Of a DNA stretch of 64,000 nucleotides, positions 54,037 to 62,346 are shown one piece after another. Under the pieces are notes generated by a model. The model was not told the DNA's origin. It saw only the letters and a program-made list of their open reading frames with translations, and did no database searches. The stretch is taken from contig NZ_CP086611.1 in assembly GCF_020883495.1 (NCBI RefSeq), positions 186,001 to 250,000 of the forward strand, written 5' to 3'. A program made the position numbers and the translations under genes. This DNA is from Shinella zoogloeoides. Its GTDB lineage: Bacteria; Pseudomonadota; Alphaproteobacteria; Rhizobiales; Rhizobiaceae. Numbering within the stretch: position 1 is the stretch's first letter; the number at the start of each line of letters is the position of its first letter.

Positions 54037-54948
54037 TCAGCGTTCGAAGGGTTCCCCCAGCGAGGCGACGCCGTTGAGCTTCAGGAGGCGGCGGTCGGCG
54101 GAGATGATGCCGAGCACCAGGATCGTCACGAGATAGGGCAGGCTGGAAAGAAGCTGCGAGGGCAGGTTCAGGCCGGCGGCCTGCGCGGCAAGGCTCATCA
54201 GCGACACCGCGCCGAAAAGGCAGGCGCCGAGGAAGACGCGCCCGGTCATCCAGGTGCCGAAGACGACGAGCGCGATGGCGATCCAGCCCCGGCCGGCGAT
54301 CATGCCGTCGGCCCACATCGGTGTGTAGACCGAGGCGGCATAGGCGCCGGCAAAGCCCGCCATCATGCCGCCGAAGGCGACGGCGGCGACGCGCACGGCG
54401 ATCACCGGATAGCCGACCGCATGGGCGGCCTTCGGATTTTCCCCGACGGCGCGGATGACGAGGCCGGTGCGGGTGAAGGCGAAGGTGGCCCAGACGGCGA
54501 GCGTGGCCAGCAGCGACAGCCAGACGACGATATCCTGCACGAAGAGGCCGCCGACGACCGGCAGGTCGACAAGGCCCGGAATGGCGATCTTGCCGATGCC
54601 CTTGATCGTCAGGCTTTCGTAGCTCTTGCCGAAGAGGGCGGCGAGGCCCTGGCCGAGAATGCCGATGGCAAGGCCCGTCGCCACCTGATTGGCGCGGAAG
54701 CCGAGCGCGATGAAGGCGAAGACCAGCGCCAGCAGCGCGCCGCTGACGCCGGCCGCGATGAAGCCGAGGATATGGCCGCCGCCGTGATAGACGATGACGA
54801 AGGCGACGACCGCGCCGAGCGCCATCAGCCCCTCGACGCCGAGATTGAGCACGCCGGCGCGCTCCACCACCAGTTCGCCGAGCGCGGCGAGCAGGAAGGG
54901 CGTGGCGGCCGCCAGCATGCCGGCCAGGATGAATTCGACGGCGCTCAT
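54037..54948 (-). CDS. BMP-type (nucleoside/purine) ABC importer permease 2
   Basis: A 303-residue membrane protein of the ribose/nucleoside permease family: LAALGELVVERAGVLNLGVEG near residue 20, GFRANQVATGLAIGILG near 85, and VGENPKAAHAVGYPV near 170 for contact with the ATPase. Last gene of the eight-gene operon; its ATG overlaps the stop of permease 1 by four bases. Confidence 0.9.
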   Translation of the reverse strand: MSAVEFILAGMLAAATPFLLAALGELVVERAGVLNLGVEGLMALGAVVAFVIVYHGGGHILGFIAAGVSGALLALVFAFIALGFRANQVATGLAIGILGQGLAALFGKSYESLTIKGIGKIAIPGLVDLPVVGGLFVQDIVVWLSLLATLAVWATFAFTRTGLVIRAVGENPKAAHAVGYPVIAVRVAAVAFGGMMAGFAGAYAASVYTPMWADGMIAGRGWIAIALVVFGTWMTGRVFLGACLFGAVSLMSLAAQAAGLNLPSQLLSSLPYLVTILVLGIISADRRLLKLNGVASLGEPFER

Positions 54949-56036
54949 GGGGTGCTCCGCGCCGCGGCGTGCGGCCATTCGAGGCGATAGCGCACGAAGG
55001 CCACGGCCACCAGATAGGCGAGCAGCAGACTGCCCTGGAAGACGCGGACGGCGGCGATCGGCAGGTTGGCCGAGACCATGGCGTTGTCGCCGCCGATATA
55101 GATCGCCGCCATGACCAGCGAGGAGACGATGATGCCGATGGGATGCAGGCCGCCGAGATAGGCGACGATGATCGCCGCATAGCCGTAGCCGGTGGAGATG
55201 GAGCGCTGGAGCTGGCCGAGGGGGCCTGCGACTTCCGCCGCGCCGGCAAGGCCCGCCGCAAAGCCGCCGATCAACAGCGACAGCCAGATCGCGCGGCCCT
55301 CGCTGAAGCCGGCATAGCCGGCCGCGCGTGGGGCAAGCCCGCCCACCTGCAGCTTGTAGCCCATGAAGCTCTTCTGCATGAACACCCAGGCGGCGAGCGA
55401 TAGGGCGAGCGCGATGAGCAGCGAGACATTGACCCGCGTGCCGGGGAAGAGCGTCGGCACGATGGCGTCGTACTGGAACATCACCGACTGCGGGAAGTTG
55501 AAGCCGGCGGGGTCCTTCCACGGGCCGAGCAGCAGGTAATAGAGAAGCTGCGCGGCGACCAGGCTCAGCATGAGCGAGACGAGGATTTCGTTGGCGTTGA
55601 GCCGGACGCGCCAGAAGGCGGTGATCGAGGCCCAGAGCGCGCCGCCGAGCGCGCCGAGCAGCAGCATGGACGGCCAGATCCAGCCGCCCGTCGCCTGCGG
55701 GAACCAGACGGGAATGGCGGAGGCGAAGATCGCGCCGAGAATGAACTGGCCTTCCGCGCCGATGTTGAACACCTTGGCGCGGAAGCCGATGGCGAGGCCC
55801 TGCGCGATCAGCAGCAGCGGCCCGGTCTTCAGCAGCACTTCCGAGAACGACGACCAGGACAGGAAGGGTTCCAGCAGCATGGCGTGGACGACGGCGACGG
55901 GGTCTCGGCCCATCAGCATGTAGAGGCCGAGATTGAGCACGATGGCGACGGCGAGCGCCAGCGGCGGCGCAAGCAGCGTCGCCTTCAGCGAGGCGCGCTG
56001 GCGGCGCACGAGGGTGGGCAGGAAGCGCGGGCTCAT
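54945..56036 (-). CDS. BMP-type (nucleoside/purine) ABC importer permease 1
   Basis: A 363-residue membrane protein with a short basic N-terminus and the partner pattern: LAIGFRAKVFNIGAEGQ near residue 80, WRVRLNANEILVSLMLS near 140 and QVGGLAPRAAGYAGFSEG near 230. With permease 2 it forms the heterodimeric pore of nucleoside- and purine-type importers. Start overlaps the ATPase stop by four bases. Confidence 0.9.
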   Translation of the reverse strand: MSPRFLPTLVRRQRASLKATLLAPPLALAVAIVLNLGLYMLMGRDPVAVVHAMLLEPFLSWSSFSEVLLKTGPLLLIAQGLAIGFRAKVFNIGAEGQFILGAIFASAIPVWFPQATGGWIWPSMLLLGALGGALWASITAFWRVRLNANEILVSLMLSLVAAQLLYYLLLGPWKDPAGFNFPQSVMFQYDAIVPTLFPGTRVNVSLLIALALSLAAWVFMQKSFMGYKLQVGGLAPRAAGYAGFSEGRAIWLSLLIGGFAAGLAGAAEVAGPLGQLQRSISTGYGYAAIIVAYLGGLHPIGIIVSSLVMAAIYIGGDNAMVSANLPIAAVRVFQGSLLLAYLVAVAFVRYRLEWPHAAARSTP

Positions 56037-57550
56037 GCAATCGCCTTTTCCGGCCTTGCGCCGATCATGTAGCGGCCGATCTCTTCCACCTTCGTGTCGC
56101 GCTTCACCAGCGGCGGGCTGAGGCGTCCGTGATAGAGAACCTGGATGGTATCGGCGAGTTCGAACAATTCTTCCAGTTCCTCGGAAATGACGAGGATCGC
56201 CATGCCGGCATTGCGCAGCGCCACCAGCCGGCGGCGGATGGCCGAGGCCGCGCCGATATCGACGCCCCAGGTCGGCTGCGCGACGAAGAGCAGCTTCGGA
56301 GCCAGCATGATCTCGCGGCCGACGATGAATTTCTGCAGGTTGCCGCCGGAAAGCGAGCCGGCCTCGGCCTCGGGGCCGGGCGTGCGCACGTCGTAGTCGC
56401 GGATGCAGGCATTGGCGAAGGCCGTGGCCTGCGCCCGGTCCACGAGACCGCGCCTGACGAGCTTCAGCGGGTGGGCGGTGAGGAGGCCGTTCAGCACCAG
56501 CGACATTTCGGGCACCGCGCCACGGCCGAGCCGGTCCTCGGGCACGAAGGCGAAGCCGCGCTCCCGGCGGGCGGCCGGATCGAGCGCGCCGACATTCTCG
56601 CCCATCATGCGCACGCGGCCGGCCTCGGAACGCGCCAGCCGGGTCTCGCCGGAAATCAGCGCGGCAAGCTCGCTCTGGCCGTTGCCGGAAACGCCGGCGA
56701 TGCCGAGGATTTCGCCCGCGCGCACCGTGAGGCTGATATCGGAAAGGGTCACGGCGAAGGGATCGTCCGGCGTGTGGCTGAGGCGGTCGATCTCGAGCTG
56801 CTTCGCCCCGCCGGCCATCGGCTCGGCAGGCATCGGCTCGGGCATGTCGCGGCCGATCATCATGCGGGCGAGGTCGTGGGCGTCGTGCTCGCGCGGGTCG
56901 ATATTGCCGGTGACGCGGCCGGCGCGCAGGATCGTCGCCCGGTCGCAGATCGCCCGGATTTCCTCCAGCTTGTGCGAGATGAACAGGATGGACACCCCGC
57001 CGTCGCGCAGGCGCCGCAGGGTGTCGAACAGCTTGTCGACGAGCTGCGGCGGCAGCACCGAGGTCGGCTCGTCGAGGATCAGCAGCTTCGGATCGGTCAT
57101 CAGGCAACGGATGATCTCCACCCGCTGCCGTTCGCCGACCGACAGCGCATGCACATGGGCGAGCGGATCGACCTCAAGCCCGAAATCCTGGCCGAGCGCA
57201 CGAATGCGCTCGACGAGGTCGGCCTTGCGGCCCGGCATGACGAGCTGGATGTTCTCCACCACCGTCAGGGTCTCGAACAGCGAGAAATGCTGGAAGACCA
57301 TGCCGATGCCGCGCCGCCGCGCCTCGGCGGGGGAGGCGAGGGCGAGCGTCTCGCCCTGCCAGAGGACGTTGCCTTCGTCCGGTTGCTCGACGCCGTAGAT
57401 GAGCTTCATCAGCGTCGACTTGCCCGCCCCGTTCTCTCCGAGGATCGCATGGATCGACCGGTCGGCCACGTCCAGGTCGATCTCCTGGTTGGCCTTGATC
57501 GGTCCGTAGCTCTTCGAGATGCCGCGAAGCGACAGGAGGGGCTGCGACAT
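56033..57550 (-). CDS. BMP-type (nucleoside/purine) ABC importer ATP-binding protein, two-domain
   Basis: A 505-residue protein with two ATPase domains. The first is complete: Walker A GENGAGKST, signature LSVGERQRVEI, Walker B LLILDEPTSVLPP, switch His in FISHKLEE. The second has the degenerate P-loop GVSGNGQSEL typical of sugar/nucleoside importers but keeps SLSGGNLQKFIVGRE and the family-specific AQPTWGVD. Third from the 3' end of the operon. Confidence 0.92.
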   Translation of the reverse strand: MSQPLLSLRGISKSYGPIKANQEIDLDVADRSIHAILGENGAGKSTLMKLIYGVEQPDEGNVLWQGETLALASPAEARRRGIGMVFQHFSLFETLTVVENIQLVMPGRKADLVERIRALGQDFGLEVDPLAHVHALSVGERQRVEIIRCLMTDPKLLILDEPTSVLPPQLVDKLFDTLRRLRDGGVSILFISHKLEEIRAICDRATILRAGRVTGNIDPREHDAHDLARMMIGRDMPEPMPAEPMAGGAKQLEIDRLSHTPDDPFAVTLSDISLTVRAGEILGIAGVSGNGQSELAALISGETRLARSEAGRVRMMGENVGALDPAARRERGFAFVPEDRLGRGAVPEMSLVLNGLLTAHPLKLVRRGLVDRAQATAFANACIRDYDVRTPGPEAEAGSLSGGNLQKFIVGREIMLAPKLLFVAQPTWGVDIGAASAIRRRLVALRNAGMAILVISEELEELFELADTIQVLYHGRLSPPLVKRDTKVEEIGRYMIGARPEKAIA

Positions 57551-57555
57551 GGGGC

Positions 57556-58653
57556 TTACTTCGGCAGCGGCGTGGTGACGCCCTTGACGTGCCAGTCCAT
57601 GGCGACGATCTCGGCGTCGGTCATGACGACGCCGGCCGCCACGCCCTCGCTGCCGTCCGCCTTGGTGAGCGGGCCGGTGAAGGGCGAGAAGCTGCCATCG
57701 GCGATCTTCGCCTCGGTCTCCTTGATCTTCGCCATCATGTCGGCCGGCACGGCCGGGTTCCAGTCGACGACCTGCACGACCTTGTCGGCAACGCCGAGGA
57801 ATGCGTTCGCGCCCTTGAAGGTGCCGGCGAGATGCGCGTCGACCGAGGCCTTGAAGAAGGGCGACCAGTCGGTGGCCACGCAGCCGAGATAGGTCTTCTC
57901 GGCATATTGCTTCATCGAGGAATTGAGGTTGAAGGAGAAGACGCCGGCCTCCTCGCAGGCGGCCACGACCGAGGGCGTGTCCTGCGCGTTGGAGAAGATG
58001 ACGTCGCAGCCCTGCGCGATCAGGGCCTTGGCGGCTTCCTGCTCCTTGGCCGGGTCGAACCAGGAGTTCACCCAGACGACGGAGACCTCGATATTCGGGT
58101 TCACGGCCTGCGCGCCGAGCGCGAAGGCGTTGATCGAGGTGATCAGTTCGGGAATGGCGAAGGCCGAGACGGAGCCGAGCTTGCCGGTCTTGGAAAGGGC
58201 GGCGGAAGCCATGCCGAGCAGGTAGGTGCCCTGGAAATACTTCGCGGCGAAGGGCGAGAAGTTCGGCGCGACCTGATAGCCGGAAGCGTGCAGCACGGTG
58301 ACGCTCGGGTCGCGGCGGGCGATTTGCAGCGCGCCGTTCTGGTAGCCGAAGGAGCCGGCGATCAGGAACTTGTTCCCGTCGGCGACGGCCTTGGTCATGA
58401 TGCGGTCGGCGTCGGGGCCTTCCATGATGTTTTCCAGCACGGTGACCTTCACCTTGTCGCCGTAGGCGGCTTTCACCGGCTCCAGGCTTGCGGACAGGGC
58501 ATGGCCCCAGCCCACATCGCCGATGGGCGAGGGCACGACGAGCGTGATGCCGAGCGGCTCGTCGGCGGCGAAGGCGAGGCGGCTGCCGAGCGCGCCGGCA
58601 AGGCCGGTGGCCGCGGCCGCCTTCATCAGGGTTCTGCGGGTCAGGTTGGTCAT
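57556..58653 (-). CDS. BMP-family (basic membrane protein/PnrA-like) substrate-binding protein
   Basis: A 365-residue periplasmic protein with a twin-arginine-like signal (TRRTLMKAAAATGLAGALG) and the BMP fold: IGDVGWGHALSASLEPVKAAYG, NIMEGPDADRIMTKAV, and KGANAFLGVADKVV. BMP/PnrA proteins bind nucleosides, purines or purine-like bases. The gene starts 23 bases after the deaminase stop and leads directly into the ATPase gene. Confidence 0.9.
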   Translation of the reverse strand: MTNLTRRTLMKAAAATGLAGALGSRLAFAADEPLGITLVVPSPIGDVGWGHALSASLEPVKAAYGDKVKVTVLENIMEGPDADRIMTKAVADGNKFLIAGSFGYQNGALQIARRDPSVTVLHASGYQVAPNFSPFAAKYFQGTYLLGMASAALSKTGKLGSVSAFAIPELITSINAFALGAQAVNPNIEVSVVWVNSWFDPAKEQEAAKALIAQGCDVIFSNAQDTPSVVAACEEAGVFSFNLNSSMKQYAEKTYLGCVATDWSPFFKASVDAHLAGTFKGANAFLGVADKVVQVVDWNPAVPADMMAKIKETEAKIADGSFSPFTGPLTKADGSEGVAAGVVMTDAEIVAMDWHVKGVTTPLPK

Positions 58654-58676
58654 GATCGTTCCCTCTGCTGGTTCTT

Positions 58677-60056
58677 TCAGAATTGTACGGTGGCGAGCGC
58701 GGCTTCCGCGTCGGCGGCAAGCTTTGCCTCGTCGAGGCCCGGAAACGCGCCGTCCTGCCAGACGATGCGGCCGTTGATCATCGTCATGTCCGTCGCCATG
58801 CCGATGCCGACGCGCGGCAGAAGGCTCAGCGGATCGTGCCGGGTGCCGACATAATCGGTCCGCCGCGTATCGATGGCGAAGAGGTCGGCGGCCATGCCGG
58901 GCGCGAGACGGCCGATATCGGCCCGGCCGAGCAGGCTCGCGCCGCCCGTCGTGCCGTAGCCCAGGAAATCGGCCGGGGCCGGCACGGGATGCTTGCGCGT
59001 CGAGGCGACGAGGCATTGCAGCATATAGGCCGAGTGCAGGCAGTGCATCAGGTTGGAATTGTCGTTGGAGGCCGCGCCGTCGCAGCCGATGCCGACGCGC
59101 AGGCCGAAAGCGGCCATGGCGGGAATGTCCGTCACCTCGGCCCCGACGAGATAGACCGGCTCGGGGCAATGGGAAACGCCCGTGCCGCTCGCCGCCATGG
59201 TCCTCAGCTCGTCATGGGTCAGTTCCCAGCAATGGGCGTAGAAGGCGTCCGGGCCGGCAAAACCCAGCTCCTCCAGATAGTCCACCGTGCGCTTGCCGTG
59301 GCGCGCTGCGATGACCGGGCTTTCACCCTCGCCGACATGGGTGTGCAGGAAAACGCCGCGATCGCGCGCCAGCGCCACGGATTCCACGAAGGTCTCACGG
59401 TAGCAGTTGACCGGTTGGCAGGGCGCGACGACGACCTGGCGCATGCTGAAGGGGCCGGCGTCGTGATAGGCGTCGATCAGTCGGGCGCAGTCGGCGATGA
59501 ACTCGTCCGTCGTCTCCAGCATGGCGTCGGGAATGGTCGAGCCTTCCGATTTCGGCAGCGTGTTGCCGCCCCGGCCGGCATGGAAGCGCATGCCGAGCAG
59601 GTCGGCCGCCTCGAACTGCCGGTCGACCAGCCGCTTTCCGGCATGGCGCGGGAAATTGTACTGGTGGTCGAAGGCCGTGGTGCAGCCGTGCTTGATCAGC
59701 TCGGCCATGGCGGTGACGGAGGAATGGTAGAAGCAGTCCTCGGTAAGCTGCGAGAAGATCGGGTAGATGCGGTCCAGCCACTCGATGACCGAGAGCTTCG
59801 TCCAGTCGAGATCGGCCCGGTTGCGCACGAAGCACTGGAAGAAGTGATGGTGCGTGTTGACGAGGCCGGGATAGACGAACCAGCCGTCGGCGTCCTGAAC
59901 CGTGGTGCCGGCGGGAAGCGGGGCGGCGGAAAGGTTTTCGCCGATGGCCCTGATCGCCGGGCCGTCGGTCAGCAGGTCTACATTGCGGCGCACCGTGGGG
60001 CCGTTGCCCTCGTCGACGATCACGGCGGCGCAGTTCTTCAGGAGATGGCCGGCCAT
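58677..60056 (-). CDS. 8-oxoguanine/guanine-deaminase-like amidohydrolase
   Basis: A 459-residue enzyme of the COG0402 (TrzF/8-oxoguanine deaminase) subgroup. Metal ligands and active-site blocks: His69/His71 in VNTHHHFFQ, a His in FLHTHVGEG, a His in FYAHCWELTHDE and an Asp in GIGCDGAASND. The family includes guanine-type, 8-oxoguanine, isoxanthopterin and S-adenosylhomocysteine deaminases; closest by its 459-residue size and HHHFFQ to 8-oxoguanine deaminase. With a purine-type importer and split Rieske oxygenase it probably deaminates an aminopurine. It has one base after the GST stop, so translation is coupled. Confidence 0.82.
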   Translation of the reverse strand: MAGHLLKNCAAVIVDEGNGPTVRRNVDLLTDGPAIRAIGENLSAAPLPAGTTVQDADGWFVYPGLVNTHHHFFQCFVRNRADLDWTKLSVIEWLDRIYPIFSQLTEDCFYHSSVTAMAELIKHGCTTAFDHQYNFPRHAGKRLVDRQFEAADLLGMRFHAGRGGNTLPKSEGSTIPDAMLETTDEFIADCARLIDAYHDAGPFSMRQVVVAPCQPVNCYRETFVESVALARDRGVFLHTHVGEGESPVIAARHGKRTVDYLEELGFAGPDAFYAHCWELTHDELRTMAASGTGVSHCPEPVYLVGAEVTDIPAMAAFGLRVGIGCDGAASNDNSNLMHCLHSAYMLQCLVASTRKHPVPAPADFLGYGTTGGASLLGRADIGRLAPGMAADLFAIDTRRTDYVGTRHDPLSLLPRVGIGMATDMTMINGRIVWQDGAFPGLDEAKLAADAEAALATVQF

Positions 60057-60719
60057 TCAGCCCTCGCTCGCTTCGTGCTGCGGCTCCGGCTTCAGGTCGT
60101 GCAGCCGGTGGATACCGGGCATCTCGATGAAGCCGGGCAGGGAGCGCAGCCGGCGGGACCACAGGCGGATCGCCGGATAGGGATCGAGCGGCACGCCGCC
60201 GTCCGGCGCGAGCGCCACATAGGGGAAGCAGGCGATGTCGGCCACGGTCGGCCGGTCGGCGGCAAGGAAACGTTGGCCGCGCTCGGCCTGCTCGATAAGG
60301 CCGAGTTCCAGTTCGCGAAGGGCGGCGATGCCCTGCGCCTGGAGCGCGCCGATATCGCCGGGCCGCAGCAGCATCTCGTGCAGCCGCGCGCCGCCGAGGC
60401 TGGCGGTGAGGCGGCCGGAGAAGGACAGCCATTGCTGCACGCGGGCAGCCTCGCGCGGGGCGTCGCCGGCAAGCCAGCCCGGCGCGGCTTCCGCCGCCAG
60501 ATGCACGAGCATGGCCGAGGATTCGGTGAGCAGCAGGTCGCCGTCCTCAAGGATGGGGATGGAACCGGCCGGGTTGAGCGCCAGCAGTTCCGGGCCGCGA
60601 TGCTCCAGACCGGGATGAAAATCGACGGCGCGCAATTCGAGCGTGACGCCGGTCAGCGCCGCCATCAGCCGCACCTTGTAGCAGCTCGGCGAGAGAATGT
60701 AGTCGTAGAGCTTCATCAT
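60057..60719 (-). CDS. Glutathione S-transferase-like protein, NdmE-like by context
   Basis: A 220-residue two-domain GST fold: thioredoxin-like half with SPSCYKVRLMAAL (Ser/Cys at the usual catalytic site) and GSIPILEDGDLLLTESSAM for glutathione binding, and an all-helical half with DRPTVADIACFPYVAL. Sequence alone does not separate an enzyme from a structural role. Position and size match NdmE, a GST-like protein that holds the Rieske-less oxygenase NdmC in a complex with the reductase NdmD. Its ATG overlaps the stop of the catalytic oxygenase gene by four bases. Confidence 0.78.
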   Translation of the reverse strand: MMKLYDYILSPSCYKVRLMAALTGVTLELRAVDFHPGLEHRGPELLALNPAGSIPILEDGDLLLTESSAMLVHLAAEAAPGWLAGDAPREAARVQQWLSFSGRLTASLGGARLHEMLLRPGDIGALQAQGIAALRELELGLIEQAERGQRFLAADRPTVADIACFPYVALAPDGGVPLDPYPAIRLWSRRLRSLPGFIEMPGIHRLHDLKPEPQHEASEG

Positions 60720-61561
60720 TGCGCCACCAGTTGCGCGCCGTAGGTATAGTTGTGGCGTTTCAGCCAGCGCCGGTAGGCGACGGAGGTCAGGTCCGCGCGG
60801 GTCGGCATTTCCATGCCGGGATCGAGCGGCAGCAGCCGCGGCACCTGGTTTTCAAGGATCGAGCGGTCCTGCAGGAAGATCGTCTGCTGGAAGTGGATGA
60901 GGTCGGTCATCGGCGTGTCGTCGTCGAAGAGCGCCATCCACGGCCAGACGTCGCAAAGGTCCTCGGCAAGCGGCTGCACGAAGAGCGTGATGACGTCCCA
61001 TTCGCTCGGCCGGGGCGGGCAGGTCTTGTAGAGGATCGTGGCGGTGGGGGCGGCCACGCGGTACATGTATTGCGTGGTGATGCCGCCGCTGGCCGACTTG
61101 GCCGCCTGCGGCTGGTAGAATTCCACCTGCGTCGCCCAGACCTCGTCCACGTCCTCGCGGATTTCCACCTTGTAGGCCTGCACTTCCGTATGCGGCTCGG
61201 CGCCGAGGATATCGGTATGCACGAAGGGGAAATGGGCGATGTCGAGAAAATTCTCGACGGCGCGCAGCGGCGAGCAGCGCACGCGCACCACGCCGACATC
61301 GACGAAGCGCCGGCCCGGCTGGTCGGCCTCGGGAATGGCGAAAAGCTCCTTCTTCGGTTCGCCCAGCGACGTCCAGACATGGCCGTAGCGCACGCGCACC
61401 GGCAGGGTGCGCCCGGTGCTGTCGGTCACCCTGGCACCGCCATTGCCGTCGGCGGCGACCGCGATCGGCTCGCCCATCAATTGCGTGCTGCGGCCTTCCG
61501 GCCCGAGCTGGCCGAAGATGCCGACCGGATACCATTCATCGAGCATGGCGCCTATCGTCAT
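60716..61561 (-). CDS. Rieske-oxygenase catalytic subunit lacking the Rieske cluster, NdmC-like
   Basis: A 281-residue protein with the catalytic half of a Rieske oxygenase: mononuclear iron motif N104-x2-D107-x2-H110-x4-H115 (ENFLDIAHFPFVH), and the family acid in FLQDRSILENQ near the end. The first 75 residues keep the flanks of a Rieske domain (EWYPVGIF, LMGEPI, GHVWTSLGEP) but have lost both CxH and CxxH cluster loops. The length matches NdmC, the caffeine-pathway N7-demethylase subunit. The cluster is presumably supplied by the upstream free-standing Rieske protein. Start ATGA-overlaps that gene. Confidence 0.82.
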   Translation of the reverse strand: MTIGAMLDEWYPVGIFGQLGPEGRSTQLMGEPIAVAADGNGGARVTDSTGRTLPVRVRYGHVWTSLGEPKKELFAIPEADQPGRRFVDVGVVRVRCSPLRAVENFLDIAHFPFVHTDILGAEPHTEVQAYKVEIREDVDEVWATQVEFYQPQAAKSASGGITTQYMYRVAAPTATILYKTCPPRPSEWDVITLFVQPLAEDLCDVWPWMALFDDDTPMTDLIHFQQTIFLQDRSILENQVPRLLPLDPGMEMPTRADLTSVAYRRWLKRHNYTYGAQLVAQ

Positions 61562-62199
61562 GACGCGGCTCCCTTCTTCTGGAGATCCTCGGCCTTGCGG
61601 CGCAGCCCCTCGGCGGCGCGCGCGGCGGCGATGCGCGTGGCAGGCCCGGCATCGGCCGCGACCAGCACATGGATGAGCGTTTCGCCCGGCTTCGTGGATG
61701 ACAGCAGGAGGCTTGCGGTTTGCGTTTCCACGAGGCCATCGGCATTCGCTTGCGCACCGGCGGCGGCCTCGAGCGCGGCGATATCCGCAAAGGCGGTGAG
61801 CGAGCGCAGCGGCACGCGGCCGGCAAGGGCCGGAGGCTGCCCGGCCGGCGCGCCGACGGCGACCCAGACCACGCCGTCCGCCTCCGTGACCGGATGGGTG
61901 ACGGTGCGGATCGCCTCGGGCGGCGTCAGCCCGGGATGGGCGGGAATGCGCAGACAGTTGCCGGCCGGGCCGTAGCTCCAGCCGTGATAGATGCAGGACA
62001 GCGCCTCGCCGCGCACGAAGCCGTGCGACAGGCTCATGCCGCGATGCGGACATCGGTCGGCAGAGGCCGAGACACGGCCGGACTGGCTGCGCCAGAGGGC
62101 CAGGGGACCTGTCGGGATATGGGCTGGAATGACGGTTGCCGCCAGCAAATCCGAGGAGAGGGCGACCGGCACCCAGGAGCCTGCCGTATCGGAGTGCAT
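61558..62199 (-). CDS. Free-standing Rieske [2Fe-2S] protein
   Basis: A 213-residue protein. Residues about 8-110 form an oxygenase-type Rieske domain with Cys50-x-His52 (DRCPHRGMSLS) and Cys69-x2-His72 (CIYHGWSYG). The C-terminal 100 residues are not a catalytic or reductase domain: no D-x2-H-x4-H iron motif, no flavin or plant-type ferredoxin cysteines. They end in a charged helix. It supplies the Rieske cluster to the downstream catalytic protein. The ATG at 62199 is chosen over a TTG at 62214. First gene of the eight-gene operon. Confidence 0.8.
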   Translation of the reverse strand: MHSDTAGSWVPVALSSDLLAATVIPAHIPTGPLALWRSQSGRVSASADRCPHRGMSLSHGFVRGEALSCIYHGWSYGPAGNCLRIPAHPGLTPPEAIRTVTHPVTEADGVVWVAVGAPAGQPPALAGRVPLRSLTAFADIAALEAAAGAQANADGLVETQTASLLLSSTKPGETLIHVLVAADAGPATRIAAARAAEGLRRKAEDLQKKGAAS

Positions 62200-62213
62200 C
62201 GTTATATTTTCCA

Positions 62214-62262
62214 AATTACATCAATTACTTGACCAGTGGTTGCATTGCGTGTTTCCACACGC
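62214..62262 (-). promoter_or_regulatory. Upstream region of the split-oxygenase operon with repeats and a hairpin
   Basis: Just upstream of the Rieske start, AATTAC occurs twice with a nine-base period (62214-62219 and 62223-62228) inside an AT-rich, partly palindromic stretch (outer CAA/TTG), the only AT-rich part of the neighbourhood. Further out, GCGTGT/ACACGC form a six-pair hairpin with a four-base loop (62247-62262). A regulator site is plausible; none is recognised. Confidence 0.3.
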
Positions 62263-62346
62263 TCGCACGGCCGCTCCCTGCACGTTTGCACACCCGTTTC
62301 GCCTTGGCAAGAATGATTGAACGGCAGCCGGGCGGGCGGGGCGCTT

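Noticed and set aside
61558..62199. The split oxygenase as a simple frameshift in one gene
   Set aside because: The Rieske protein carries a further 100 residues after its cluster domain, the catalytic protein has its own start with Rieske-like flanks, and the genes are joined by a proper ATGA overlap, so they look like two designed genes; a fusion in relatives would still overturn this.
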